A stretch of 64,000 nucleotides of DNA, from NCBI RefSeq assembly GCF_002002885.1, contig NZ_CP019510.1:1674001-1738000 (forward strand), read 5' to 3'. This stretch comes from Janthinobacterium sp. LM6. Lineage in GTDB: Bacteria > Pseudomonadota > Gammaproteobacteria > Burkholderiales > Burkholderiaceae_D. The position numbers and the translations under genes were made by a program. The notes beneath the pieces were generated by a model, which worked only from the letters and a program-made list of their open reading frames with translations, was not told the DNA's origin and did no database searches. Positions 17,436-26,121 of this stretch are shown in pieces (the stretch's first letter is position 1; every line of letters begins with the position of its first letter).

Positions 17436-17690
17436 GTGCCGATAAAGTATGTTGATTTTTATGAGGTGAATTACACGGCAGAGCGCTTGCCGGGCTGCAA
17501 GCTATGGGGCGCCTACGTCGCCATCTATGCCCCTTCGCCCAATCCCATGCACCGGATGAATCTGGTTCGCAAGCGCCGGGTGTCTGCCGACCACCAGTTT
17601 ACAACGGAAGCGGACGCCATGGCCGAAGCGGGCGAGGTGGCCGTCAAGCTGGTCGAGCGGCGCCAACGCCGTTACGTCTTCCATCCCTGA
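17436..17690 (+). CDS. Conserved hypothetical protein (84 residues)
   Basis: The protein begins MPIKYVDFYEVNYTAERLPG and ends with a helical AEAGEVAVKLVERRQRRYVF stretch. I recognise no family. There is no signal peptide. It starts at GTG with GGAG 9 nt upstream. It is divergent from the YCII-like gene, sharing a 136-nt region that should hold both promoters. Confidence 0.6.
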   Translation: MPIKYVDFYEVNYTAERLPGCKLWGAYVAIYAPSPNPMHRMNLVRKRRVSADHQFTTEADAMAEAGEVAVKLVERRQRRYVFHP

Positions 17691-17813
17691 ACCGTCGCGT
17701 GGCTTGTTTCGGCGCAAGTTATTGCGAGTGAGCACAGTCCTGGCGTAGCCGGTGCAGGCGCGCCGGCGAAGTTGCCCGTATCATGCGAACTATTGCCACG
17801 CCAGAGGACCGCC

Positions 17814-18677
17814 ATGAAACGCCAGTTGCACCTGCTTGTCATCGATCCGCAAAACGATTTTTGCGACTTGCCCGCCGCCTGGCTGCCGCCAGATACCGCA
17901 CCGGCGCTGGCCGTGCCTGGCGCCCACGCCGACATGCTGCGCGTGGCGCAACTGATCCTCGAAGGGGGCATCGGTCTGACGCAGATCAGCGTGACCCTCG
18001 ACGCCCACCACCGCTACGATATCGCCCACCCCGCCTTCTGGCGCACGGGCGATGGCGGCGCCGTGCCGCCATTTACGCAGATCAGCGCGCAGCAGGTGCG
18101 CGACCGCCTGTTCCTGCCCGCCGCCAGCGGCGCCTTGCCGCGCGCGCTGGCTTACCTCGATGCCTTGCAGCAAGCGGGACGCTATCAATTGATGGTGTGG
18201 CCCGTGCATTGCGAGATCGGCAGCTGGGGCCAGAATATCCATGCGGCCGTGCGCGCCGCCTACAACGCCTGGGAGGTGGATCACCTGCGAGTGGTGGCCA
18301 AGCTGAGCAAGGGTTCCAACCCATGGACCGAGCATTACTCGGCCGTCATGGCGGAAGTGCCTGATCCTCAGGATGCGGCTACCCAGCTGAACCTGGATTT
18401 CCTTGCCACCCTGCTGCCGGCGCAGCAGATTTATGTCACCGGCGAGGCGGGCAGCCATTGCGTGAAAGCCAGCACCGAGCACATCGCCGATTACCTGGAA
18501 GCGCAGCAAGGCAAGCCGGCCCTGTCGCGCCTGGTCTTGCTGACGGACTGCATGAGCCCCGTCACGGGCTTTGCATCACAGCAGCGCGACTTCCTTGCCG
18601 CCATGCATGCACGCGGCGCGCGGCTGGCCACCTCCGCCGACGTCTTGCCCGAATTGCTGGCCAACGCGGCTGCCTGA
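17814..18677 (+). CDS. Isochorismatase-fold cysteine hydrolase, nicotinamidase-like
   Basis: The 287-residue protein has the cysteine hydrolase fold: LLVIDPQNDFC supplies the catalytic Asp (residue 11), a VAKLSKGSN segment supplies the Lys (about residue 163), and GEAGSHCVKAS supplies the nucleophile Cys216. The VTLDAHHRYDIAHP segment resembles the metal-binding strip of nicotinamidases. The next gene, pncB, uses nicotinate, the product of nicotinamidase, so a PncA-like role in NAD salvage is likely. At 287 residues it is longer than typical PncA (about 210). GAGGACC precedes the ATG. Confidence 0.8.
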   Translation: MKRQLHLLVIDPQNDFCDLPAAWLPPDTAPALAVPGAHADMLRVAQLILEGGIGLTQISVTLDAHHRYDIAHPAFWRTGDGGAVPPFTQISAQQVRDRLFLPAASGALPRALAYLDALQQAGRYQLMVWPVHCEIGSWGQNIHAAVRAAYNAWEVDHLRVVAKLSKGSNPWTEHYSAVMAEVPDPQDAATQLNLDFLATLLPAQQIYVTGEAGSHCVKASTEHIADYLEAQQGKPALSRLVLLTDCMSPVTGFASQQRDFLAAMHARGARLATSADVLPELLANAAA

Positions 18678-18754
18678 GCCATTATTAATCGTGCCCTGCT
18701 GAAATGCTTGCGGTGGCGTACTATTCTGGCTTCAGGAAGTTGGAGAAAACACAC

Positions 18755-19945
18755 ATGACCCCGATAGTGCGCAGTTTGCTGGAAACCGATCTGTATAAAT
18801 TTACAATGTGGCAAGCATTGCTGCACGGTCATCCGAATACCCATACCGAATACGAATTTGTCTGCCGCAACGCCACGGCCTTTCCCCTGGCCGAACTGAA
18901 GGGCGAACTGGAGGAACAGCTCGACCATTTATGCTCGATGTCGTTTGCCGACGACGAGCTGGCCTATCTGCGCACCCTGCGCTTCATGAAGAGCGATTTC
19001 GTCGACTTTTTGACGGTGTTCCGCTTCCAGCGCAAATTCATCGACGTCAGCACGGATGGCGACACCCTGCTCGTGCATGCGGCCGGGCCGCAGGTGCACG
19101 TGATGGGCTTCGAGATTTTCGTGCTGTACATCATCAACGAACTGTATTTCCGCCGCTTCGACCTCGATGCGGCCATGCGCGAAGGGCGCCACCGCCTGGG
19201 CTTGAAAGTGGCGGCCGTCAAGGAATTCGGCAAGCTGCCGCGGCGCAAGCATCCGTTCGAGTTTTCCGACTTCGGCGTGCGCCGGCGCTTTTCCGGCGCC
19301 TGGCATGACGAGGTGGTGCAACGGCTGGCGCGCGAGGTGCCCGAATATTTCAAGGGAACGTCGAATGTCTACCTGGCGAAAAAGCTGGGTATCGTGCCGA
19401 TCGGCACCATGGCGCATGAATACATGCAATCGTTCCAGTCCTTCGGCGTGCGCCTGCGCGACTTCCAGAAGGCGGCACTGGAAGACTGGGTACAGGAATA
19501 CCGGGGCGACCTGGGCATCGCCCTGACGGACGTGGTCGGCATGGATGCCTTTTTGGCTGACTTCGACCTGTATTTCGCCAAACTGTTCGACGGCTTGCGC
19601 CACGATTCGGGCGACCCCGTCGAGTGGGGCGAGAAGGCGCTGGCCCACTACGCGGCCCTGCGCATCGACGCCAATACCAAGCGCCTCGTGTTTTCCGACG
19701 GGCTGGACCTGGACAAGGCGTTTGCCCTGTACCAGCACTTTGCCGACCGCATCATGACGGGCTTTGGCATCGGCACCAATCTCACCAACGATGTCGGTTT
19801 GACGCCGCTCAACATCGTCATGAAACTGGTGCGCTGCAATGGCCAGTCCGTGGCGAAACTGTCTGATTCGCCGGGCAAGACCCTGTGCAAGGATGAAACC
19901 TTCCTCGCGTATTTACGGCAGGTGTTTCACCATCCGGCAGTGTAG
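18755..19945 (+). CDS. pncB: Nicotinate phosphoribosyltransferase
   Basis: The 396-residue enzyme converts nicotinate, PRPP and ATP to nicotinate mononucleotide in NAD salvage. It opens with [17 protein letters not shown], typical of PncB. Other family segments are [28 protein letters not shown] with the catalytic His region, GLRHDSGDP and [11 protein letters not shown]. Its length is normal for the family. TTGGAG precedes the ATG. It sits 77 nt downstream of the nicotinamidase-like gene on the same strand, a plausible salvage operon. Confidence 0.95.
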   Translation: MTPIVRSLLETDLYKFTMWQALLHGHPNTHTEYEFVCRNATAFPLAELKGELEEQLDHLCSMSFADDELAYLRTLRFMKSDFVDFLTVFRFQRKFIDVSTDGDTLLVHAAGPQVHVMGFEIFVLYIINELYFRRFDLDAAMREGRHRLGLKVAAVKEFGKLPRRKHPFEFSDFGVRRRFSGAWHDEVVQRLAREVPEYFKGTSNVYLAKKLGIVPIGTMAHEYMQSFQSFGVRLRDFQKAALEDWVQEYRGDLGIALTDVVGMDAFLADFDLYFAKLFDGLRHDSGDPVEWGEKALAHYAALRIDANTKRLVFSDGLDLDKAFALYQHFADRIMTGFGIGTNLTNDVGLTPLNIVMKLVRCNGQSVAKLSDSPGKTLCKDETFLAYLRQVFHHPAV

Positions 19946-19953
19946 GTGCCTGT

Positions 19954-20253
19954 CTAGAAGCCCGTCACTACCGTGTTCATGTGCTCGACCTGGGGCGGGG
20001 CGGCAAAGAATTCACCCACCAGGCCGCGCCATGCCTGGAAGTCGTCGCTGCCGCGGAAATGCACGGTATGGTCTTCCAGGGTCGTCCAGCCCACCACCAG
20101 GCGGTAGGCATCGCCGTTTTCGATCGAGCGCTCCAGGCGCATCGATTCGCAGCCGCGTGCGCGCTGGAACAGGGGGATGGCTTTCGTCACGGCCGCTTCG
20201 AAGGCAGCATGCGTGGCCGATTTGATCTGGATGTGGGCAATTTCAAAAATCAT
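19954..20253 (-). CDS. Antibiotic biosynthesis monooxygenase (ABM) domain protein
   Basis: The 99-residue protein is a single ferredoxin-like ABM domain: MIFEIAHIQIKSATHAAFEA, an RARGCESMRLERSIEN strand pair, and HTVHFRGSDDFQAWRGLVGE near the end. The family includes cofactor-free monooxygenases and quinol-modifying proteins; most bacterial members have unknown substrates. It is convergent with pncB, the ends being 8 nt apart. Confidence 0.85.
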   Translation of the reverse strand: MIFEIAHIQIKSATHAAFEAAVTKAIPLFQRARGCESMRLERSIENGDAYRLVVGWTTLEDHTVHFRGSDDFQAWRGLVGEFFAAPPQVEHMNTVVTGF

Positions 20254-20320
20254 GGCAAGTTCCACTGTGGAATGAAGGAATGCTGATCTTGCCATAATTT
20301 CGCCGCGCAGGGGGAGGACG

Positions 20321-20659
20321 TCAGCCTGCAAGCGCCTGTGCGCTTGCGCACCGGCCGCCCGCGTGGCTGGCCGTGCGCTGGTCGATATCGCAGCCGTGAT
20401 ACGCCTGCACGATGGCGTGCGCCCGTTCCCGTTCCTGCGGGGTGCCGATGGCCACGACGGGGCGGAACATGCCGCGCCATGCGGCCTTGCCCTGTATGGG
20501 GACGGTGGGGACGGCCTCGTCGTCGACCGTGTCGAGCTGCACGGCGTATGCGGGGAACCCATCGTCGAGCAGGGCGCTGCGGGCCTGCTGCGCATCGGCA
20601 AAATGGTCGAAGATACGGATCAGGGCAGATGGGGCAAGGGAATGCGTGGCGGTGCTCAT
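20321..20659 (-). CDS. Hypothetical protein (112 residues)
   Basis: The sequence includes IRIFDHFADAQQARSALLDD and a VVAIGTPQERERAHAIVQAY helix. This pattern resembles short-chain stress proteins with a ferredoxin-like half, in which an aligned strand-helix unit is followed by a modified repeat. No catalytic motif is visible, and the C-terminus after CDIDQRTASH looks disordered. It lies upstream of the ABM gene on the same strand (67-nt gap), so the two may be co-transcribed. Confidence 0.6.
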   Translation of the reverse strand: MSTATHSLAPSALIRIFDHFADAQQARSALLDDGFPAYAVQLDTVDDEAVPTVPIQGKAAWRGMFRPVVAIGTPQERERAHAIVQAYHGCDIDQRTASHAGGRCASAQALAG

Positions 20660-20854
20660 GGTCTGGCTCTCGGAAGGTGTGGTTTGAATTTGACCGGCAA
20701 GCCTGTAAAAAATTCTGCCTCAGCCTGTAAAATCCTCGATCAAGGCGCAAAAGTTTGATAAATATCCAGTATGGCTGCCAAGTCGCGCTAAGATACGCCT
20801 TGCGGTGCATCCTGCAGGCAGGGATGCGGGATCAATCTTTCATAGGAGAACTAA

Positions 20855-21436
20855 ATGGCAGCGAAGAAAATTCTGTTTTTGACCGGCGATTTTGCAGAAG
20901 ATTATGAAACGATGGTGCCCTTCCAGGCCCTGCTGATGCTCGGCCATACCGTGCATGCCGTCTGTCCCGGCAAGAAAAGCGGCGAGACGATCAAGACGGC
21001 CATCCACGATTTCGAGGGCGACCAGACGTATACAGAAAAGCCGGGCCATTTGTTCACCCTGAACGCCAGCTTCGACGAGATCGACCCGGCCCACTATGAC
21101 GCCGTGATGATCGCCGGCGGCCGCGCCCCCGAATATCTGCGCCTGAACGAGAAGGTCATCGCCGCCGTGCGTCATTTCGCCGAGGCGGGCAAGCCTGTCG
21201 CGGCCGTCTGCCACGGCGCGCAATTGCTGGCCGCCGCCGACGTCATCCGCGGCAAGCGCATTTCCGCCTATCCCGCCTGCGCGCCGGAAGTGAAACTGGC
21301 GGGCGGCACGTATGCCGACATCGCCGTCACGGACGCCGTCACGGATGGCCAGTTCGTCACGGCGCCCGCCTGGCCCGCGCATCCGGCCTGGCTGGCGCAG
21401 TTCGTCAAGCTGCTCGGTACCGAGATCCGTTTGTAA
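20855..21436 (+). CDS. DJ-1/PfpI family protein
   Basis: The 193-residue protein has the DJ-1/PfpI glutamine amidotransferase-like fold: [20 protein letters not shown] contains the conserved acidic residue, and [20 protein letters not shown] holds the nucleophile-elbow Cys followed by His. Members act as chaperones, glyoxalases, deglycases or proteases; sequence alone cannot decide. AGGAG lies 7 nt before the ATG. It is a single gene with its own upstream region. Confidence 0.9.
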   Translation: MAAKKILFLTGDFAEDYETMVPFQALLMLGHTVHAVCPGKKSGETIKTAIHDFEGDQTYTEKPGHLFTLNASFDEIDPAHYDAVMIAGGRAPEYLRLNEKVIAAVRHFAEAGKPVAAVCHGAQLLAAADVIRGKRISAYPACAPEVKLAGGTYADIAVTDAVTDGQFVTAPAWPAHPAWLAQFVKLLGTEIRL

Positions 21437-21500
21437 CCTTCACCAGCCCGGCAGGCCGCAGCGCTTGTCGGGCGCATCACTTTTCAGATTCGAGTTCTTC

Positions 21501-22733
21501 ATGCATGCGCCGCGCAGTCAATCTTCCCGCAAACAACTTCCAGCCTCGCGCTGGCGCCAGCGCCGCCTGGCGCAAGCCGCATCGGGCCTGAGCGCCGCGC
21601 AGGAACGCCAGCTCGCTACCCTGCACGAGATTTCCACCTTGCTGGCGGGCCAGCATGCCATCGATGCGCTGTGCCGTGGCTTTCTGCGCCACGTGATGCA
21701 GTTCGCGCAAGCGGAAGGCGGCACCGTGCGCATCCTCGATCCGCAGCACGATACCGTGCATATCATCGTGCACGAGGGCATTTCCGATGCCATGGTGGAA
21801 GAGGAGCACTGCATCCGCAACAACGATTGCCTGTGCGGCGCGGCGGTGGCGCAGGGCGTGATCCAGATCCGCGATTTCCGCCAGGTCGATGCGCTGCAGC
21901 GCTACCGTTGCCAGGAGGAAGGCTTTATCGCCATCGCCGTCTTCCCCATCCTCGCGCGCGAGCAGGTGGTGGGCAGTTTTTCGCTGCACTTTGCGCAGCC
22001 GCAAGCCGTGCAGGCGCAGCAGCAGGGCTGGCTGGAAACCCTGGGCCAGAGCCTGGGCATCGCCATTGAAAACCAGCGCCTGATTGCGCGCGAAAAGGAA
22101 TTTGCCGTGGCGCGCGAACGCAGCCTGTTGGCCGAAGGCTTGCATGACAGCATCGCGCAAAGCCTCAATTTCATCAGCCTGCAAGTGCAGATGCTCGACG
22201 ATTCCGTGCGCCGGGGGCAGCTTGACGAAGCGGCCGAAGTGTTGCCGCTGATGCGCATGGGCGTCGAGCAAAGCTACCAGGACGTGCGCGAATTGCTGGT
22301 CAATTTCCGCACGCGCTGGCATGGCAGCGACCTCGAAAGCAAGCTCACGGAAGTGCTGGCCAAGTTCGAGCTGCAGACGGGCGTCACGGGGACCCTGGCC
22401 ATGAGCGGCAATGGCGCGCCGCTGGCGCCGGAACAGCAGTTGCAGATCCTGTTCATCGTGCAGGAAGCGCTGTCGAATATCCGCAAGCACGCGCAAGCGG
22501 GCAGCGTGACGCTGCGCGTGGAAAACGGGCGCGATTTTGCGCTGCAGGTGCGCGACGATGGCGAAGGCTTTGCCGCCAACCTGCGCGACAAGAAAACGGA
22601 ATTGCAGATCGGCTTGCGTATCATGCAGGAACGGGCCGAGCGGCTCGGTGCGCAATTTGCCATCGACAGCCGGCCCGGCGCCGGCACGACGATCTCGCTG
22701 GCCTTGCCGGCAGCCCGGCGCCAGGCCGCGTAA
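21501..22733 (+). CDS. Soluble GAF-domain sensor histidine kinase (NarX/NreB-like)
   Basis: The 410-residue protein has no membrane helices. A GAF domain spans about residues 50-195, a HisKA_3 dimerisation helix contains LAEGLHDSIAQSLNF with phospho-acceptor His215, and a HATPase domain ends the protein (NIRKHAQAG N-box, DDGEGF and GAGTTISLAL G-boxes). The GAF domain holds a Cys cluster, C104, C110 and C112 in HCIRNNDCLCG, that could sense redox or bind a metal or Fe-S centre. This is inference. The stop codon is 3 nt before the response regulator gene, so the two are translationally coupled. No clear ribosome-binding site precedes the ATG. Confidence 0.9.
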   Translation: MHAPRSQSSRKQLPASRWRQRRLAQAASGLSAAQERQLATLHEISTLLAGQHAIDALCRGFLRHVMQFAQAEGGTVRILDPQHDTVHIIVHEGISDAMVEEEHCIRNNDCLCGAAVAQGVIQIRDFRQVDALQRYRCQEEGFIAIAVFPILAREQVVGSFSLHFAQPQAVQAQQQGWLETLGQSLGIAIENQRLIAREKEFAVARERSLLAEGLHDSIAQSLNFISLQVQMLDDSVRRGQLDEAAEVLPLMRMGVEQSYQDVRELLVNFRTRWHGSDLESKLTEVLAKFELQTGVTGTLAMSGNGAPLAPEQQLQILFIVQEALSNIRKHAQAGSVTLRVENGRDFALQVRDDGEGFAANLRDKKTELQIGLRIMQERAERLGAQFAIDSRPGAGTTISLALPAARRQAA

Positions 22734-22736
22734 CAA

Positions 22737-23414
22737 ATGACTTATCCCTATCAGGCAACAAACATAGTGAACGCACCAATCAAAATCCTGCTGGTCGATG
22801 ACCACACCTTGCTGCGCAGCGGCGTCAAGCTGCTGTTGCAGCGCAATCCTCAATTCCAGGTGGTGGGCGAGGCTTCGAACGGGCTGGACGGCGTGCGCCT
22901 GACGGCCGAACTGCGGCCCGACGTGGTGCTGATGGATTTGAACATGCCCGGTGTGTCTGGCGTCGAGGCGCTGCAGCTGATCTTGCAGGACCTGCCGCAG
23001 ATGGTCGTGCTGATGCTGACCGTGTCGGAAAATGCGGCCGACCTGGGCGCGGCCCTGCGCGCTGGCGCACGCGGCTACTTGCTCAAAAATATCGAAGCCG
23101 AGCAGCTGGGCCAGGCCATTTGCCGCGCCGCCGCCGGCGAATCCGTGATTGCCGACGCCATGACGGCCAAGCTCGTGTCGCAGTTCCGCGCGGGGCAGAA
23201 TGCGCCCCAGGCCGACTATGACAAACTGACGCCGCGCGAACGGGAAGCCATGGCCTGCCTGGCGCAAGGACTGAGCAACAAGGAAATCGCGCGCCAGCTG
23301 GACGTGGCCGAAAGCACGGTGAAAATCCACGTGCAAAACATCCTCAAAAAGCTTAAGCTCAGCAGCCGCGTGCAGATCGCCGTCTACGCCGTCGAGCGCG
23401 AATTGAGTAAATAA
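22737..23414 (+). CDS. NarL/FixJ-type response regulator
   Basis: The 225-residue protein has a receiver domain (ILLVDDHTLLRSGVKLLLQ; phospho-acceptor Asp in VVLMDLNMPG; Lys in GYLLKNIEAEQL) and a C-terminal LuxR-type helix-turn-helix (TPREREAMACLAQGLSNKEI). It should be phosphorylated by the preceding soluble kinase and regulate transcription. A GTG at 22767 is an alternative start nearer the receiver. The next gene encodes a Crp/Fnr regulator, a likely downstream target or partner. Confidence 0.93.
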   Translation: MTYPYQATNIVNAPIKILLVDDHTLLRSGVKLLLQRNPQFQVVGEASNGLDGVRLTAELRPDVVLMDLNMPGVSGVEALQLILQDLPQMVVLMLTVSENAADLGAALRAGARGYLLKNIEAEQLGQAICRAAAGESVIADAMTAKLVSQFRAGQNAPQADYDKLTPREREAMACLAQGLSNKEIARQLDVAESTVKIHVQNILKKLKLSSRVQIAVYAVERELSK

Positions 23415-23465
23415 AGATCAAACAACGCGCAAATAGTGCGCAAGGAATCCGCGATTGTTTGATCT
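23415..23465. promoter_or_regulatory. Nested inverted repeat between the response regulator and the Crp/Fnr gene
   Basis: AGATCAAACAA (23415-23425) and TTGTTTGATCT (23455-23465) are perfect 11-bp arms. An inner GCGCA-AATAG-TGCGC palindrome lies between them at 23428-23442. It follows the response regulator stop codon directly and lies about 105 nt before the Crp/Fnr gene. It could be a terminator without a T run or a binding site. Confidence 0.5.
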
Positions 23466-23569
23466 GCATGGCGTTCCGGCCTAGACAACCCTAGTTCCTT
23501 TGACGTATGGCCTTGACCGTGCCTGCGCATTACACTCTTAGTCATTCGCTAATCTAATAAGAGAGTGTC

Positions 23570-24265
23570 ATGCATAAGGTCAACGTCGATGGCTTGCTAT
23601 CGAGCCAGGCTCTGTTTCGCCATATTTCCCCTTCCCAATTAGAGCAATTGCGCCAGGATGTCGTGCGCGTCGAAGTGGAAAAAGGCAAAGTACTGTTCCG
23701 CAAGGGCGAAGTGGCGGAAGGCGCCTATGTGGTGGTCTTCGGCCTCGTCAAGCTGAGCGTGTTTTCCATGGAAGGTACCGACAAGGTACTGGAACTGATC
23801 CGTCCGGGCCAGAGTTTCGGCGAAGCCATGATTTTCCTCGATGAACCGTATCCGTTCTGCGCCGAAGCGCTCGAGCACTGTTTGCTGCTGCGCATTCCGC
23901 CGCACGCGCTGCTGCGCCTGCTGGACCAGTCGCCGCGCATCGCGCGCCAGATGATGAACAGCCTGTCGCATCACCTGATGGGTTTTATCCGCAACGTGGA
24001 GCGCTGCTCCGTGCAGAACGCCACCCAGCGCGTGGTCGAGTATCTGCTGCAAGCTTCGGATCAGCAGCGTTCGAACGAGGTCAAGCTGGACCTGAAGAAA
24101 AGTCTGTTGGCATCGTTCCTGAACCTGGCGCCCGCCACCCTGTCGCGCGTGCTGCACCAGTTGACGGACTTGCATTTGATTAAAGTCAGCGGTTCGCTGA
24201 TCCAGATCCAGCCGGATGCCTTGAAGACCTACCGCCACGGTTCCACGGCGGCCATGCTGAACTAA
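23570..24265 (+). CDS. Crp/Fnr family transcriptional regulator
   Basis: The 231-residue protein has a cyclic-nucleotide-binding-type beta roll (FRKGEVAEGAYVVVFGLVKL, then RPGQSFGEAMIFLDEPYP) and a C-terminal Crp helix-turn-helix (LKKSLLASFLNLAPATLSRV). It lacks the N-terminal Cys cluster of FNR, so it is not an Fe-S oxygen sensor of that type; it looks closer to Dnr/NO-responsive members. Its location after a NarX/NarL-like pair suggests a respiratory or redox circuit. Its 3' end adjoins a large stem-loop repeat. Confidence 0.9.
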   Translation: MHKVNVDGLLSSQALFRHISPSQLEQLRQDVVRVEVEKGKVLFRKGEVAEGAYVVVFGLVKLSVFSMEGTDKVLELIRPGQSFGEAMIFLDEPYPFCAEALEHCLLLRIPPHALLRLLDQSPRIARQMMNSLSHHLMGFIRNVERCSVQNATQRVVEYLLQASDQQRSNEVKLDLKKSLLASFLNLAPATLSRVLHQLTDLHLIKVSGSLIQIQPDALKTYRHGSTAAMLN

Positions 24266-24267
24266 GA

Positions 24268-24379
24268 CCTAACATCACCTACTGCGCGTCGCGATTTGCG
24301 GCATCCGATGCTCACTGCGCATCCGCACAGCTGCGCTTCTCAGCCGCAACTCACTGCCGCTCGCTACGGTTCTGTTAGG
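24268..24379. repeat. Stem-loop repeat element, copy 1
   Basis: This 112-nt element shares a 26-nt identical block (24277-24302) and a 25-nt identical block (24347-24371) with the copy at 62743-62846. Its ends pair as CCTAACA (24268-24274) with TGTTAGG (24373-24379). It lies between the convergent Crp/Fnr and MFS genes and overlaps the MFS stop codon, so it could act as a shared terminator. Confidence 0.75.
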
Positions 24380-25574
24380 CGCTCTCAGCTTTTTCAGCAG
24401 GCAAGGTCAGCCGCCAGAACAGCAGGGCGAGCAAGCTGACCGCCGCGCCCAGCGCGCATACCCCATGCCAGCCCGCCAGCGCATACACGCTGGTGGCGGC
24501 AATTGCTCCTACTCCGCTTCCCACCGCATAAAACAGCATGTAGCACGCCACCAGGCGGCTGTGCGCATCGCTGTCCTGTTTGAAAATCAGGCTCTGGTTC
24601 GTCACATGGATGGCCTGGCCCGCCAGGTCCAGCGCGATGATGCCGACGATCAAGGGCCACAGGGCCGCGCCCGCAAAGCCGAGCGGCAGCCACGCGGCCA
24701 GCAGCAGCAACAGGGCCGCGCCCGTCGTCCACTGCGCGCGGCCATTATCGGCCAGCGCCCCGGCGCGCGCCGCGCCCAGCGCCCCCACCACGCCCACCAG
24801 GCCAAACGCGCCGATGGCCGCATGGCCATAGCCTTGCGCCGTCAGGGGCAGCACGAGGGCGCTCCAGAAAATATTGAACACGGCAAACATCAGCAGGGCC
24901 AGCGTACCCCGTACGCGCAGCACCTTGTTGTGCATCAACATCTCCAGCATCGAGGTGAGCAGGGCGCCGTAGGCCAGCCGTTGATTGGATGGCTGCGCCG
25001 GCGGCAGCTTGCGCCACAGCAGCAACAGCAGGGCGCAGGCGATGGCCGCGGAAACAAAGTACACGGCGCGCCAGTCGGCCACATCGGCCACCACGCCGGA
25101 CAGGGTGCGCGCCAGCAGCAAGCCGATCACCACGCCGCCCTGCGCCATGCCGACGACCCTGCCCCGCTCATGGCTGGCCGCCGCGCTGGCCGTATAGGCG
25201 ATCAAGCCCTGCGTCATGGCCGTGCCCAGCAAGCCGACCAGCAACATGCCGCCCAGCAAGGCAGCCGTGGAACGGGCGCAGCCCAGCGCCGCCAGGGAGA
25301 TGGCCAACAAGCCCAGCTGGAACAGGGTCAGCCGGCGCCGGTTCAGCATGTCGCCCAGGGGCACCAGCAGCAGCAGGGCCAGCGCGCAGCCGAGTTGCGT
25401 GGCCGTGATGACCATGCCGCTGGCTGCTTCTGTCATGCCGAATTCCTGCGCCAGGGTGGCGAGCAAGGGCTGGGCGTAATACACATTGGCCACGCTGAGG
25501 CCGGCCGCCGTGGCAAACAGCCAGACGAGAGAAGGGGGAAGTGTGCTGGTGAGGGGAGTCGTTGTATCGCGCAT
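24375..25574 (-). CDS. MFS transporter (arabinose-efflux/YnfM-like)
   Basis: The 399-residue protein has twelve predicted helices in two six-helix halves. GLSVANVYYAQPLLATLAQE in helix 1 and the GDMLNRRRL loop between helices 2 and 3 are typical of MFS drug or sugar efflux pumps. The substrate is unknown. The ATG at 25574 is preferred to a TTG 24 nt upstream. It is divergent from the HxlR regulator, which is therefore a candidate controller. Confidence 0.9.
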   Translation of the reverse strand: MRDTTTPLTSTLPPSLVWLFATAAGLSVANVYYAQPLLATLAQEFGMTEAASGMVITATQLGCALALLLLVPLGDMLNRRRLTLFQLGLLAISLAALGCARSTAALLGGMLLVGLLGTAMTQGLIAYTASAAASHERGRVVGMAQGGVVIGLLLARTLSGVVADVADWRAVYFVSAAIACALLLLLWRKLPPAQPSNQRLAYGALLTSMLEMLMHNKVLRVRGTLALLMFAVFNIFWSALVLPLTAQGYGHAAIGAFGLVGVVGALGAARAGALADNGRAQWTTGAALLLLLAAWLPLGFAGAALWPLIVGIIALDLAGQAIHVTNQSLIFKQDSDAHSRLVACYMLFYAVGSGVGAIAATSVYALAGWHGVCALGAAVSLLALLFWRLTLPAEKAESA

Positions 25575-25665
25575 GGGCTTGTATGTAAGTGGTTTCAAAT
25601 TAAAACCAGTTGGAGTCTACGCCGGGAAGTTTTAAAATGCAACCACTCAATCCTGGAGAATGCCC

Positions 25666-26121
25666 GTGGCCAAGCGCAAGAGCCTGAAAACCGACCCCTG
25701 TCCCGTGGCGCGCGCGCTCGACGCGATCGGCGAGCGCTGGTCGCTTCTGATCGTGCGCGACGCCTTCGACGGCATGCGCCGGTTCGGCGAGTTCCAGAAA
25801 AGCCTGGGCGTGGCGAAGAACATCCTGGCCGACCGCCTGCACACCCTGGTGGAAGAGGGCATCTTTACGGTCGCCCCCGCCTCGGACGGCACGGCCTACC
25901 AGGAATACGTGCTGACGCCCAAGGGGCTGGCCCTGTTTCCCGTCGTCGTCGGCTTGCGCCAGTGGAGCGAGGCGCAATTGTTTGAACAAGGCGAGGCGCA
26001 TTCGACCTTGCTGCAGCGCGCTTCAGGCTTGCCCGTGCGCAGGATGGACGTGCTGGCCGAAGATGGCCGCGTACTGCAGGCGGGCGATACGGTGGTGCAC
26101 AAGGTGGAGTCCAGGACATGA
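25666..26121 (+). CDS. HxlR family transcriptional regulator
   Basis: The 151-residue protein holds an HxlR winged helix-turn-helix: DPCPVARALDAIGERWSLLI, RRFGEFQKSLGVAKNILADR and TAYQEYVLTPKGLALFPVV. HxlR proteins respond to electrophiles, quinones or metabolites and often control a neighbouring oxidoreductase. GTG at 25666 is preferred because GGAG ends 7 nt before it; the ATG at 25660 would leave only 1 nt of spacing. It overlaps the downstream dehydrogenase gene by 4 nt and is divergent from the MFS gene. Confidence 0.9.
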   Translation: MAKRKSLKTDPCPVARALDAIGERWSLLIVRDAFDGMRRFGEFQKSLGVAKNILADRLHTLVEEGIFTVAPASDGTAYQEYVLTPKGLALFPVVVGLRQWSEAQLFEQGEAHSTLLQRASGLPVRRMDVLAEDGRVLQAGDTVVHKVESRT

